A stretch of 64,000 nt of DNA, from NCBI GenBank assembly GCA_963989385.1, contig OZ022508.1, positions 32,262,166-32,326,165 of the forward strand, in the 5' to 3' direction. The stretch is from Ctena decussata (lineage: Eukaryota > Mollusca > Bivalvia > Lucinida > Lucinidae). Made by a program: the position numbers and the translations under genes. Below the pieces are notes generated by a model. That model saw only the letters and a list, made by a program, of their open reading frames with translations. It made no database searches and had not been told where the DNA came from. The number at the start of each line of letters is the position of its first letter. The first letter of the stretch is position 1. Below are positions 22,141 through 33,387 of this stretch, piece after piece.

Positions 22141-22716
22141 GGGCATTCATGGATGTTCAGTTTTCTTTTGAAGCAGTTAGAAAACATGTTTTCTACAACA
22201 TTTACTTCCTCAACAAACACCGACTAAAGAAGTAAAATGTTTCAGTGCCTCGCGGGTTTCAGTGTCACACAGTTGTGAACGCGCTACAGCTAGGGTTAAT
22301 TTTTCGAAAGCGACGCTTTTTCAGACTTCAAAAATGGGTACAGTTTAAAATCAGCTATAATTGTGCCAGATTGCATCTGAGCACACTTTCTTTCATTTTC
22401 GTTGATCAGAAACATGCTAAATTATTAATCTGAACCCACTTCTGCCTGGCCTGAATAGAATATCTATGCTTTAAGGTTGCCATTCACATTTCGCATTTTT
22501 GGCAGTGGACAAAAATGCTAATATTTCGTGGTAGGCTTGTATCTTGGGCTATAAATTCTTTTTGCCTCCTTATATGCAGGAAACTTTTCTTCACTTTGAG
22601 TGAGCATGTGTCAGGAAAGTAATAAGTGAATTTATTTCCAACCTCGAAAACCATCCAATGGCTGTGCGGCACGGATGCGAAACTATGGCTATATTAAGAA
22701 AGCTCGAAGTCTAAAT

Positions 22717-22952
22717 GAGCCGCGACGCGAGAAAACCAACAAAGTGGTTGTGCGCCCAGCGAAGACTCAGATCAGCCTGGGCAGCCGCCCAGTAGGACCA
22801 GACTCTTTGTTAAGGGCTCAAAGGGTAGCTAAGGGTCTCAGCTACCTTCATGCGGACAGCGAAGACTCTGATCAGACTGGGCGGATGCCCAGGCTGATCT
22901 GAGTCTGCGCTGGGCGCACAACCACATTGTTGGTTTTGTCGTGTCGCGGCTC
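22717..22952. mobile_element. PAL1 palindromic MITE, reference copy
   Basis: A 236-bp palindrome. Termini are GAGCCGCGACGCGAGAAAAC and GTTTTGTCGTGTCGCGGCTC. Subterminal GTTGTGCGCCCAGC and GCTGGGCGCACAAC, then CAGATCAGCCTGGGCA and TGCCCAGGCTGATCTG, pair throughout. AAAT flanks both sides (22713-22716 and 22953-22956). There is no transposase frame, so it is non-autonomous. The termini and 4-bp A/T target do not match a superfamily I can name. Confidence 0.93.
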
Positions 22953-23229
22953 AAATGTCAAAACGATACTGCTCATTTTCAAGGAAGAATAGCAGAAAAT
23001 CTAAACGACTGGCAGGTATTCAGTTGCAGTTGACAGTGATCATCTGTAAGCCCTCTAGGTAAATATGTAAGCTTTAGGTGCCAACAATTGTCCTGCTCTT
23101 GAGTAGAGCATGGATACTTATGCCATTTTTGAAGAAATTTTCTGTCCCCAAAATGTAGATGGGGTGTCATTTTCTCTGCAACAACATTGATATGAGGGCC
23201 TTGTAAGGGCTATAAATGGCTATAAAGTG

Positions 23230-23355
23230 AATTTAGGCATATGTACAGCACATTCACAGAGAAAGAAAGAATGATTTATTCATTCAGTCAGGTGTTTAGT
23301 TGACCCCCTGTGGGGTCATCGAGCGATACAAAAACTATGTGGAGTGCTACCTTAG
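23230..23355. repeat. Direct repeat, copy 2 of 2
   Basis: Matches 22005-22140, with a short deletion after TCAGTCAGG. Both lie in the last intron of the EGF-like gene. Confidence 0.8.
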
Positions 23356-23835
23356 TTCCCACTCTAGCCAAACGATAAAAAAGACAAAATTTCACTGGAC
23401 TACATCTGATTAATAAAATGGAAATTTGAATTCAATGGCTAAGAGTCTTAATGTTTACAGGAACAGCACAATGAAAATATCTTCTACCAAATGGATATGA
23501 GATAAATTACTTGTAAGCAGCTGCTGTTTGTACATGTTTCAGAAATATCAACTTCAGTGTATATGTATATATAAAATCTGTTTATCAAAAGAAACAAAAG
23601 TGACCTACCGTGTTTTATTGCACTTCAACTGTATTACAATTATCTGCTAAAAGAACCTTTGCCCCTGAGCAGACAAGGTTACTTTTGTAACTGATAATTT
23701 GATTGGCTGCGTAGAAAATGAGCCAGAACGACAGCAAACAGAGGTCAATATAATAAGGTCTAATTATTGCTAATTTCTGCAGTAGGACTGTAGTACTGGC
23801 CTAAAGAGTCTGTTGTTGGCCACCCACCCACTTAC

Positions 23836-23976
23836 CATTTTTTGCTTTGCACAGATTAGTAGTGGTATCCGCTTCATAATCGCCAGAGCATGTGCATTTG
23901 CTGCCGGAACAGGCAGAGTTTAAAGGACAAATATCGTCAGTAGTACCGCCTGTGTTGCAATCGCCACCAGCTTTTA
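23836..23976 (-). CDS. EGF-like gene, six-cysteine domain 6
   Basis: 141 nt, phase 1 to 1, with acceptor TTTGTATATAG and donor GTAAGT. After a Leu codon shared with the previous exon it encodes 46 residues. The cysteines are spaced C-x9-C-x5-C-x4-C-x-C-x12-C, including ACSGSKCTCSGDYEADTTT and a final LCKAKN. The spacing fits a compact EGF-like/EB-type module with three predicted disulfides. No calcium-binding EGF consensus was seen. This domain is closest to the membrane anchor. Confidence 0.87.
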
Positions 23977-24007
23977 CTATATACAAAAAAAAAAAAAGAA
24001 TATCGTC

Positions 24008-24211
24008 AGGGGTCGAGTCGGTTAACTTCGTATAGCGGGTAAATTCGGACATGCCGTTGCAAACAGTGAAAATCCAGATGAGACGCCGTCTCATCAGGAT
24101 TTTCATTGTTTGCCCAGTTCATTTTGTTTTAATTCCAAACAACGGACATATAAAGGAAGCAATGCCACTGTCCGAATTTACCTGTTGTCCGAATTTACCT
24201 GACTTGACCCT
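24008..24211. mobile_element. PAL2 palindromic MITE, copy 2
   Basis: GGGTCGAGTCGGTTAACTTC...CCTGACTTGACCCT termini with GATGAGACGCCGTCTCATC centre. It begins about 30 bp upstream (minus sense) of the domain-6 acceptor, so branch-point sequence for that exon may fall at its edge. Flanks do not show a matching duplication. Confidence 0.85.
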
Positions 24212-24399
24212 AAAGATCTAAGTATTAGGACAGACAGGGCCGAGCATACAGTGCAAAACATAGATCAGACTGTTCCTGAGGAGCGGTCTGATGAGGCTCT
24301 ACACTGTTTGATATTATCTGCATCTTTTCAACGCATAACTGCATTGTAAAAGCAAACCGTTCTATTGTCATGACAAAATGAATAATTTCCCAAAGTTAC

Positions 24400-25435
24400 G
24401 TCCACACGAGCTTCGCAAGCGGCCCATAATACGCCCGTTTCAGTGTCATGAAGGAGTTACAGAACGAACAAGATTGTTTACAGAAGGATGGACAGGCAGA
24501 CAAACATGGAAAATCAACTCTGTAATTAATGACTGCAAAGTTATTAAAACATCTAACACATCAAATACTATTAATATACCAAAAAAATCAGCTTCCAATG
24601 TGAATCAGCTCAGAAGGTGAGAAATGCTAAAGTCAAACAAGGGAGATAATTCACAAACTAAGTAAACTAGAGTTACCATTCTTGGTCCTAATATATTTCC
24701 TTGACAATATACAAATCACCAAAATGTTTTGTCAAAACAATTCCAACGGTTAAGGACTTATAAACTAAAACGGAAATTGATGCAAGGGCAGTTAATTCAG
24801 GAAGTAAGTAAGCCAGAATTGTGGTTCTTGCCTATGATATATTGCCCCATGTACACATTCCTACAAAGTTTCATAAAAATATTTAAAAGGGTTAAGGAGT
24901 TATGAAGTAAATGGGACTAGCCTACAAAGAAAATCAAAGGGAAGTTACTCCAAAATTAAATAAGGGAGAGAAGACATTCTTACATGTTACACACCGACTT
25001 GTGAAATTTCATCAAAATATTTCAAACGGTTATCGTGTTTACAAGATTAGTATACACAAAAATAGCCTAAAATCTAATCAGAGGGATGCTACTCCAAAAC
25101 GTAGAAAGCGAGAGCAGCCATTGTTACACGCGACACATCGTCGGAACTTCATACCCATTGCCATGAAGTTTCATCAAGATATCCCAAACGGTTATCTATT
25201 TATGGCGCACACAAGACTAGTAGGGAAAATATAATCAAATGAGCATAACTTGGAAACTAAGAAAAGGGAGCAACCATTATTATACTTTGCCCCAACTTAA
25301 GATTTCTTCCTACGAAAATTTCATGAAGATATCCCAAATAGTTACTGAGTTATGGTGCGCACAAGAATGTTTACGGACGGACGGACGGACAGGACCATGC
25401 CATGATACGTACGTTTTTTTCCAAAGGAGGATAAC
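24400..25435 (+). mobile_element. Pearl/Helitron-like element with degenerate ~100-bp units
   Basis: Several diverged units share AAGTTTCATNAANATAT, CAAANGGTTA and AGAGCAGCCATTGTTACACG-type phrases. The element ends in ACGGACGGACGGACGGACAG (about 25373-25392) then GATACGTACGTTTTTTTCCAAAGG. The same family is inverted at 6070-6530. Confidence 0.65.
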
Positions 25436-25466
25436 AAAAAGGGATGGGCGGATGGATGACTTGCGA

Positions 25467-25634
25467 TTTTACGTCCTTTTCAATCGTATTTCGGTCATAC
25501 CAGCACAATTTGGGAGTGTGGTGATGCGAGGTTGCCTTGTTTACGGTTGAAAATATTTTCGCCTCCAGCGGGAATCAAACCCGGGACGGCTAGATCAGCA
25601 GGCCAGCGCTTAATCCATTGAGCTACATAGGCTC
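25467..25634 (-). mobile_element. tRNA-derived SINE (S1 family), copy 1
   Basis: Minus strand: GCCTATGTAGCTCAATGGAT is an A-box-bearing tRNA-like head, with B-box CCGGGTTTGATTCCCGC at about 25568-25584. The body ends in AAAAGGACGTAAAATC. It resembles a tRNA only in its first ~75 nt and continues into a conserved body shared with the two copies near 43 kb, so it is a SINE and not a tRNA gene. Confidence 0.85.
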
Positions 25635-25721
25635 TATGAAGAATGGAGGGAATTAATTTAGGTAAGGGGGTGCAGTAGAGCTTCTTCACAATGCTATTTA
25701 GAGTAACGCTATCTTGGATAT

Positions 25722-25935
25722 AGGGTCGAGTCGGGTAACTTTGGACAGCGGGTAAATTCGGACATACCATTGCAAACAATGAAAATTCAGATGAGACGGC
25801 TCATAATGAGCCGTCTAATCAGGGTTTTCACTATTTGCCCAGTTATTTTTGTATTAATTCCAAACAACTGACATATAAAGGAAACAATGACACTGTCCGA
25901 ATTTAACTGCTGTCCGAATGTACCCGACTTTACCC
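25722..25935. mobile_element. PAL2 palindromic MITE, copy 3
   Basis: AGGGTCGAGTCGGGTAACTT to CCCGACTTTACCCT, with AGACGGCTCATAATGAGCCG at the centre. 214 bp, the same length as copy 1. Confidence 0.88.
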
Positions 25936-26180
25936 TAATGGAATCGTGTCATTGCTCCAATGAAGCCTAAACTAAGCAAAACAGCATTTAACGCGCACAT
26001 GCCTAAAACTCCTTTGTAATTTGTCTCAAACCAACGTTGTTTGCTTATAACGCTATGTTTTGCTGTGGGTTCCAATCTTAGCACTATAAAGAGAATTCAT
26101 TAGATTGTTGTAATTAAATGGATTTGCCTCCGCATCATACTGGGCATAGGAAGTAAGCTACAATCCTGTCAGACAATATA

Positions 26181-27602
26181 TACTGAACATCAAAAGAAAC
26201 GCCACAAGTTTAGGTTCAGCTTTTCTTCTGTAAGCTGATTTATGGTTTTAAATCAAATGTAGCAGAAAACACTACTGACGTCTGTCAACAATATTATCTT
26301 AGCTTCTTGCAAAATTAAACCTTGATTAAAGGCCCTATTGCTCTATCAGCATGAAATATTTTATCGTGAGCTATCGCTGCAAACTTCTCACTACAGTTTC
26401 GCCATTGATTATTATCGCGATTGGCCGGCTTTGAAAAATCAAAATGTCCTTGAGTTTACCATAAAATAGATTTGAAAAAATAACTAGGTCATTTTAACTG
26501 ACATACTTTCGATTTCAAAAGCTTCATTTCATGGTAAAAACACAAGGTACAGGAGATAAAAATACAAGGTACAGGCGTTTAACAGTTGATAAAAATACAA
26601 TGTACAAAAACGTTAAGAAAGGATCCAATTGATAATGCCGCGGTTGCATTATTCCATTGCTTAACGGGGAACCAGTGACGAAAACCGTATTTTTATGGAG
26701 AGACTTATCATTTTTCCAATATACCTTGTTCCTTCTTTTTTGCCAGTAATATCATACAAAAAAGCGCATCAACCGACATGTTTTCATTAACTTTGAAGGC
26801 TGTGACAGGTTTCATAATGATTTGTATTTTGACGAGTTTTACCATTGGTAGGACTATGGAGGCTTTAAAGAGTTATCTCAATTTATCGTGAAACATTCAA
26901 AGTTGTTGTAAGAGTTGTCTTTCCTTTGGCAGTATAACGAATTGTTTCCAAAACGCGACTCTAATGTGTGGTTATGAAAAAAAACGTCGGTTTTGTTACA
27001 TTTGTACCATAGTATTCTTCTTAGGAACATGACAGCAGTTTGAAGTTGAACACTCGTCAAATTATCTCCCTTGCAATTAAACAAATAGCAAATTTGGAAG
27101 TCCAATAACACCAAAAGTTCTGCAGTGCTACGAAAAATTTATTTGCAAATCTATTTATTTTACTCTTGTTAATTCATTTAACCTCTTCGTATGCATTGTT
27201 TCTATTTTTTTTAAATACAGGGTGTTAAAAGGTCTATGGAAATCCAATGGTAAGCCAGTGTTACTGTTTCTACTGCCAACTTTCACCTGAAGGCTCGATT
27301 GCTTTGATTTTTTCGCTGTTTGTTACCCTTGCTTCGGACATTATGTTTGGAGAAAATAATTGGCTGAGCATTTTATGGAATTAAAAATTCAGCTTCTGAG
27401 ATTATGGTGACTTTACGTTTAACACCATCACAAAAGCAAGCGTTCTGGTCTCTAAAGTTTATGGAATATCGATGCGTTAAGGTGCTCATTCTGTGGGAAT
27501 ATCATCAACGAAGTAACTTAAAATGTCTAAATAAGACCATATACCTATACCCTCAAATAAATTGGTGGTATACATCGTATGCGTGTCTTTTGATGTTCAG
27601 TA
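26181..27602. mobile_element. 1.4-kb TA-flanked terminal-inverted-repeat element
   Basis: Left end TACTGAACATCAAAAGAAAC (26181) and right end GTCTTTTGATGTTCAGTA (to 27602) are inverted over about 24 bp with one or two changes. TA lies outside each end (26179-26180 and 27603-27604), as expected for TA-targeting (Tc1/mariner-like) transposons. Internal frames are below 135 codons and none shows DDE transposase motifs, so it is non-autonomous or decayed. It sits in the intron between domains 5 and 6 of the EGF-like gene. Confidence 0.78.
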
Positions 27603-27715
27603 TAGATAATAACATTTGCTATATAACAGTAACAGCAATAAAAAGTGGTGTTTGTGTTTTGACATTTACACGATTTGTCAATTCTGTACATATCGGTTGT
27701 AATGTAATTAGGAAA

Positions 27716-27880
27716 GGCCGTAGTGTTGTGAATAAGGAGCAAGTCTACCAAACCAGGGGTCGCAGGTTCGATCTCTCGCTTCTCCGGTCTTTTGGGTGAG
27801 ACTTTTAATTGAGTTTCCGTCTCCATATGACCTATGTGTTGGTGGGACGTTTAACCCTAGTTCACTGAGTCACTGTAAAT
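27716..27880 (+). mobile_element. tRNA-derived SINE (S4)
   Basis: GGCCGTAGTGTTGTGAATAA (A-box-like) and GGGTCGCAGGTTCGATCTCT (B-box-like, about 27758) are spaced as in a tRNA head. A non-tRNA body with GAGTTTCCGTCTCC follows. It inserted about 110 bp from the TA-flanked element. Confidence 0.65.
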
Positions 27881-29254
27881 TACTTAACAGGTTTTTAAAT
27901 AGGACCCCGCATTGACTGGACATACATCCATGTATAATAATTACAAATAATAATATTTTTACATTATCACTGCAAAGCTCTCTGCAAACCCAATTAAGTG
28001 ATGCGGGAGTCAATGTTGTTTACAAGTCAATAATTACATTGTGCCACGTGCATTTGAGTGACAGCTCATCTCACTAACTAGCACGTGGAATCAACAACAT
28101 GCCATGAACTTGAATTGCTAGCAAACATTGAGTGACAGCTCGCTACGCCTACTTGCACGTGAAATCTAAGCAGGAGGTGGAATTTACTGGTAGACAATGA
28201 CAATGCGGCTGTTCCAAACTATTACAAAATTCGGCCGGTAATGTTTTTAAAACGATTCTCATATATGTACTTCTTATTTTCGTTTATCTTTTTATTGACC
28301 AAAAGCATCGCTCAATGATATAAATATGAGGAAATATTTACATTCTTGGTGTATTTACTGAAAAGCCCTATAGTAAACCATTAGAACGTAATGTAGTTTA
28401 CATTCCAATAAGTACATTGAGACACGCGACGTCAATGACGTCAAAATAAACAATAGCTCTCTAAAACCTGATTGGACGTCAGCAACGCCATGACGTCATG
28501 CATGCCGTTCTGCTGTTAGCAGAAAAAACTGCGTGTACATGTTTAATTGCTTCAATCTTAGCGCTTATATAAGATTTTTTACGAAAAATTTGATTGAAAC
28601 CAGTGTAAATATAAGCAATGAACTTAATTTTTGTGATGATTATCGAAGTGTAAACTACACTGGATCACTAGCAAAGTTTACATGAACCCCTTCGGAGTAC
28701 ATTCAGTTTGCAAATGACCCAATGTAGTTTCAAGTACACTGGTTGACAGGTCGATATAGACTGAATAACTGTTGAAAGGGTCGCAAAGCCTTAAACAACC
28801 AAATACCGTATTTATTCGGTGAAAAGACGAAGAATACCCCTCCATAAAATCCCTCCATATATGTAAATCAGGCTTGTGTGGTTTAGCTAAAAGAGGGATT
28901 TTTCTCTTCCAAAAAATCCCAAAAATCTATAGTAAGATTTTTTGGATTATTTTGGAAAGGAAAGTCCCGTATTATAACGGAATAATTACGGTAATGTTTT
29001 CAAGTTGAGGCACTGTAACTGACACAAAATTGTTTACTGTAAAACTTCTAAGGGACAGATACATGTACTCTGCGCAAACAGAATAGACCCAGATCAGACG
29101 AGCAGTCTTATCAGGGCCTACTTTGTCTGTCATTCCACATGCATCTTTTGGATGCATTACTGTATTGTGGAACCAAACTATTCCATTTTCAAAACAATTA
29201 ATTATTTTACATGTCCTAATTTATTGAATTTTTACGGTTAGACTTAATACATAC
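27881..29254. other. Intron with palindromes and CRE-like sites
   Basis: GAGTGACAGCTC occurs at about 28058 and 28130 with neighbouring GCACGTG. TGACGTCA lies at 28436-28443 and 28491-28498. 28645-28745 is an imperfect palindrome (GTAAACTACACTGG...CCAATGTAGTTTC) related to 54502-54605. 28880-28980 is another (AAAAAATCCCAAAAATCT/AGATTTTTTGGATTATTTTGG). No exon was recognised. Confidence 0.5.
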
Positions 29255-29377
29255 GTTTGCAAATGTCTGATTCCATTACGGCTGTGGCGGTGTTACACTT
29301 GCACTTCATCGGGGTTCCTGTACATTTACCATATTTAAGCATAATGCAGTCAGCATCGACGGTGCATGTCATATCAT
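29255..29377 (-). CDS. EGF-like gene, six-cysteine domain 5
   Basis: 123 nt, the shortest domain exon; acceptor TTCTGTTTCCAG, donor GTATGT. It completes a Tyr codon and then encodes 40 residues starting DMTCTVDADC and ending ESDICK, with spacing C-x5-C-x7-C-x6-C-x-C-x11-C. The opening YDMTC is shared with domain 3, suggesting those two exons are close duplicates. A PAL1 MITE ends only 20 bp upstream of its acceptor. Confidence 0.87.
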
Positions 29378-29397
29378 CTGGAAACAGAACATCATAT

Positions 29398-29635
29398 GAG
29401 CCACGACAGGACAAAACCAACGAAGTGGCATGTGCGCTCAGCGAATACTCAGATCAGCCTGGGCATTCGCCTAAGCTGATCAGAGCCTTTGCTTTGCCTT
29501 TGAAGGGTAGCTTAGGGTCTAAGCTAGCTCCATGCGGACAGCCAAGACTCTGATCAGACTGGGCGGATGCCCAGGCTGATCTGAGTCTTCGGTGGGCACA
29601 CATGCCACTTTGTTGGTTTTGTCTAATCGCAGGTC
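29398..29635. mobile_element. PAL1 MITE abutting an exon
   Basis: GAGCCACGACAGGACAAAACC to TTTTGTCTAATCGCAGGTC, flanked by ATAT on both sides (the right side runs into a TATATA tract). In minus sense its end lies 20 bp before the domain-5 exon, so the natural branch-point window for that exon falls inside the element. Confidence 0.9.
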
Positions 29636-29895
29636 ATATATATATATTTGTTATATATGCATTATATTGTAAAAACATTCTGGAATAAAATAGTATTTAA
29701 ACTAGATCCCATCTCTGTACAATCGAATGTAAACATAACAGATCAACTTAAGGTGTACAGGTGCACAAGTTTTCCGCCATTTTTACAAAAGGGGTCAACA
29801 TTTTTAGGTTCCTGCTTACTTGCATGGGCGGTGGGGCTATTTCGAAAAGGAAACCATGCTTCAAGAATAACTAGAAAATGTGTTTATGAAACACT

Positions 29896-31374
29896 ATGCC
29901 CCCAACCATATGCTTGTCTCTAAAAAGGTTCATCCAATAATGCTTGTACCTTTGTACCATAGGCTTACAATGCACTAAGTCGAAAAAGGGGCTTAACTCA
30001 GTCAAAAATTTACGAATTGTTTTCGAAAGTTAATCAAGTCATCTACACCTTGGGCAATATCAACCGGCACAAATCATGATCCTAGCATCAGAGGTTCTCC
30101 AGATATTTTGTTCACAAGCTTCCATAGGCAAATAATGCCCTAAGTTGAAAAAGGGGCATAACTCAATCCAAAATTTACAAATTATTTTCAAAAGTTAATC
30201 AGGTCATCTACACCACAGGCAGTATCTTCCTGCATAAAATCATGCTCCTAGCATCAGGTGTTCTTGAGATATTTTGTTCACAAGGTTTCATAGGCTTACA
30301 ATGCACTAAGTCTAAAATGGGGCATACCTCGGTCAAAAATTCACGATTTTTTTTCAAAAGTTAATCAGGTCATCTACGCCATAGGCAATGTCATCCTGCA
30401 AAAGATCATGATCCTAGCATCAGGGATTCTCCAGATATTTTGTTCACAAGGTTCCATAGGCTGACAATGCACTAAGTCAAAAATGGGGCATATCTCGGTC
30501 AAAAATTCACGATTTTTTTTCAAAAGTTAATCAGGTCATCTACGCCATAGGCAATGTCATCCTGCAAAAGATCATGATCCTAGCATCAGGGATTCTCCAG
30601 ATATTTTGTTCACAAGGTTCCATAGGCTTACAATGCACTAAGTCAAAAATGGGGCATACATCGGTCAAAAATTCACGATTTTTTTTTCAAAAGTTAATCA
30701 GGTCATCTACGCCATAGGCAATGTCTGCATGCAAAAAATCATGATCCTAGCATCAGGGGTTCTCAAGATATATTGTTCACAAGGTTCCATGGCTTTCAAT
30801 GCACTAAGTTTAAAAAGGGGCATAACGCGGCCAAAAATTCACGATTTTTTTTCAAAAACTAATCAGGTCATCTACACCTTGGGCGATGTCATCCTGCAAA
30901 AGATCATGATACTAACATCAGGGATTCTTGAGATATTTTGTTCACAAGGTTCCAAAGGCTTACAATGCACTAAGTCGAAAAAGGGGCATAACTCGGTCAA
31001 AAATTCACGATTTTTTTTCAAAAGTTAATTAGGTCATCTACACCTTGAGCAATGTCATCATATCCTGCAAAAAATCATGATCCTAGCATCAGGGGTTCTC
31101 GAGATATTATGTTCACAAGGTTCCATATACTAAGTCGAAAAAGGGGCACAACTCTGAAAATACGTGACCGGCGGAAAAAAGAAAAAATACGGGTGCACTT
31201 ATTTTTCATGTATGTGCCACACATAAAATTTCAAGATCCTAGCAAAAGCAGTTCTTGAGTTTCCCAGCTGCCAAAAAGCGTTACGGACGGACTGACGGAC
31301 AGACGGACGGACGGACGGACGGACAGGCCCAAACCAATATGCCCCCTCAACTTCTCCGAAGTTGGGGGCATAAA
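29896..31374 (+). mobile_element. Pearl/Helitron-like element with 166-bp tandem core
   Basis: The start CTATGCCCCCAACCATATG pairs with the 3' stem-loop TATGCCCCCTCAACTTC/GAAGTTGGGGGCATA (31331-31371). The core has about seven units; TGCACTAAGT-type words at 29971, 30136, 30302, 30468, 30634, 30800 and 30966 give a 165-166-bp period. A (GGAC)n tract at 31285-31323 precedes the hairpin. Gross layout matches molluscan 'pearl' elements, which have been linked to Helitron/Helentron transposition. No Rep/helicase is present. Confidence 0.82.
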
Positions 31375-31575
31375 AATGGTTCCTAGAGGCACAAATTCAT
31401 TCCTTTAAGATTTAATCCCTATTTAGAGGGGTGGCAAAATGAAAATTACAGAGTTGCTTCCCTTGAAAGTGTACCTATTTATAGCCATGATCCGATTCAT
31501 GTCATTTCGCTTTTACATAAATCATGCCAGTCCGATTACTGAACTGGTACTGATCGTATAAATTATTCTTTTTTC

Positions 31576-31705
31576 AGGTGGATGGGTACTTTCTCAGGAG
31601 TAGCAACTCTTTCATTTTCATTTTTACCTCCCTTCTTAAAAGCCAATTCTTAAAGGAAAGAAATTGCTACCACAAGATTCGTTTCCTTGAACGTCAAATT
31701 GTTCA
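31576..31705. mobile_element. FB3 fold-back fragment
   Basis: CAGGTGGATGGGTACTTTCTCAGGAG..., CTTAAAGGAAAGAAATTGCT and GATTCGTTTCCTTGAA; right arm eroded and followed directly by PAL4 copy 2. A further arm is at 31383-31475. Confidence 0.6.
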
Positions 31706-31740
31706 GCAGGCAAACAGAGAGTCATAAAGCTTGGTCACAA

Positions 31741-31966
31741 GGTATAAGCCAGTCCGCCAATTTTCGCTTCCTGCAGAGACTGGTCGTCATATTTGGCTTC
31801 CGCCCAAACTGTCCGCGAACTCTTGCTTCCTGCAGGGACTACTGTCCTCGAAAAAAGGCTTCCTGCCGAGACTGTCCGCGTGACAGTCTGCTTCCTGCCG
31901 AGAGCCTCGGCAGGAAGCAGAATCACGCGGACAGTCTCGGCAGGAAGCCATTTATCATGTATAGAA
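31741..31966. mobile_element. PAL4 palindrome, copy 2, right arm truncated
   Basis: GGTATAAGCCAGTCCGCCAA begins a left arm of about 160 bp. The centre GCCGAG-AGC-CTCGGC is at about 31904. The right arm stops after about 60 bp (CATGTATAGAAGTCTGG). The same five-motif layout as at 17767 shows this is a mobile family and not a one-off palindrome. Confidence 0.85.
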
Positions 31967-33190
31967 GTCTGGTGCTCTTTGCAATAATGAACAGAAATTA
32001 AAGCAAACAGTAAGCGATTAGTTGTCAGTAATTAAAGGTGCAGTATTCAGATAAAATTTATTGGATAATTCGAATAATGTTGACACAAAATATAATGTCT
32101 TTACACCTGGTAAGCTGATAATTGGTACTGCCAAAGTTTTTCACACGTTGCCACCTGGATAAGCGGGTGTATCCACCGCACATGTCGTAAAAAGCCGAAA
32201 ACACCCGGAGTTAACTTAACCTGTATACTTGCGATTGTCACTGATGCCCTGAGCTGATAAAGTCATTAGGGACTGGTGAGATTTCTCCATATTAGAAAAA
32301 GAATTCCATCTTTCCTGTCATGCAAAACTAATTCGCTCAATTGTTTTTTTACATAATTCATCAAACCTAGCATACTCTTTCTTCTGACCATGATCTCTAC
32401 TATGGACGCGAAATGCAGGTACAGTATAGCATTTTGTGGAATTCCTCTTTTCAAAGGGAAAAATTATTACTTCCCCTTTTCTAAAGAGTCCAGAAAGAAT
32501 TTGTACCCGGAGAAGCAAAATTCTCTGCTGTAAGACGGCCGCAGTTTGAAGACCTGTCCGCGTACAGGATAGCTCGCCTGCAGTGCCTTGCCCATCACAT
32601 AAAAACTTCGACGTAAAACTTAAAAAATGTGTGACGCCCACGCCCAAGTGACAACAATAGCTCTCTGTACTTTCGTACAGGCGAACTAAAAGGGACAGAA
32701 ATGAACGCAGTAGAGGCGCTTCCCCTGAAGATGCACCCATCCAGCAAGAAAACTGGATACAGTTTTGTGACTATGAACGATATGTTTTGGTTAAAAAGAA
32801 GATGGTTGCTTATATGTTTTTAAGTGCCTGAAAAGCGCAAAAACGGCTCTGACCATGGATATGCTGGATTGTCTAAGGCATGCTAGCACAAGATTCTGAG
32901 ATAACCTATCCAAAGCATGCTTGCAATCTTAATAAACAGCCCCACGAGTTCCGGGCGTTGTTTATTTACGAAAATATGCCAAAGACTTGGAAACAAGTAT
33001 TTGTTCCTTTAAAACTAAAGATCACAGGCTTTCACAACTATGGCATGAGTTATCAGACATCGTTACTCACGGAAGGACCCGGGGCGCCAAGACAGTGGTA
33101 TTTTGATAAAGGAATAGCTTCATACTGCTCCAATGCAGAAGTGTGCCTGAGACCAGGTGCCCAATTAAAATGAGAAAAACTCAAATAATT
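31967..33190. other. Intron, FB3 remnants, no exon recognised
   Basis: 32460-32720 contains eroded FB3 text (CGCTTCCCCTGAAGATGCACCC near 32720). A 140-codon minus-strand frame at 32318-32740 runs through this repeat and has no family resemblance. Nothing else is supported. Confidence 0.4.
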
Positions 33191-33320
33191 TAGGGCCAGA
33201 GGTTATAAAATGTGTACATTCTCAAACTCAAAATAAAGCACACCGATTGGCAGCTTCCGAGCGTGTGCTTTATTATGAGTTTGAGATTATTCTCAAGATT
33301 TATAACCTCGAACCCAGGCT
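33191..33320. repeat. Inverted repeat, arms about 55 bp
   Basis: GAGGTTATAAAATGTGTACA...CTCAAACTCAAAATAAAGCACA pairs with TGTGCTTTATTATGAGTTTGAG...AGATTTATAACCTC. The loop is about 15 bp. It is probably a MITE. Confidence 0.8.
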
Positions 33321-33387
33321 TATTCCAATGAAATTAAACAAAAGAAACTGTTTTGGACATTTCCGATCGAAAAATAATTTAAACAAG

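Noticed and set aside
22675..22902. Frame reading EPRREKTNKVVVRPAKTQ
   Set aside because: Produced by the PAL1 MITE; the same peptide appears at every PAL1 copy, e.g. 60001-60243.
25560..25634. Functional tRNA gene
   Set aside because: A- and B-boxes are present, but the sequence continues into a body shared with two other copies and lacks a clean acceptor stem. It is a SINE.
32318..32740. 140-codon minus-strand frame
   Set aside because: It runs through eroded FB3 fold-back sequence and has no recognisable protein features.
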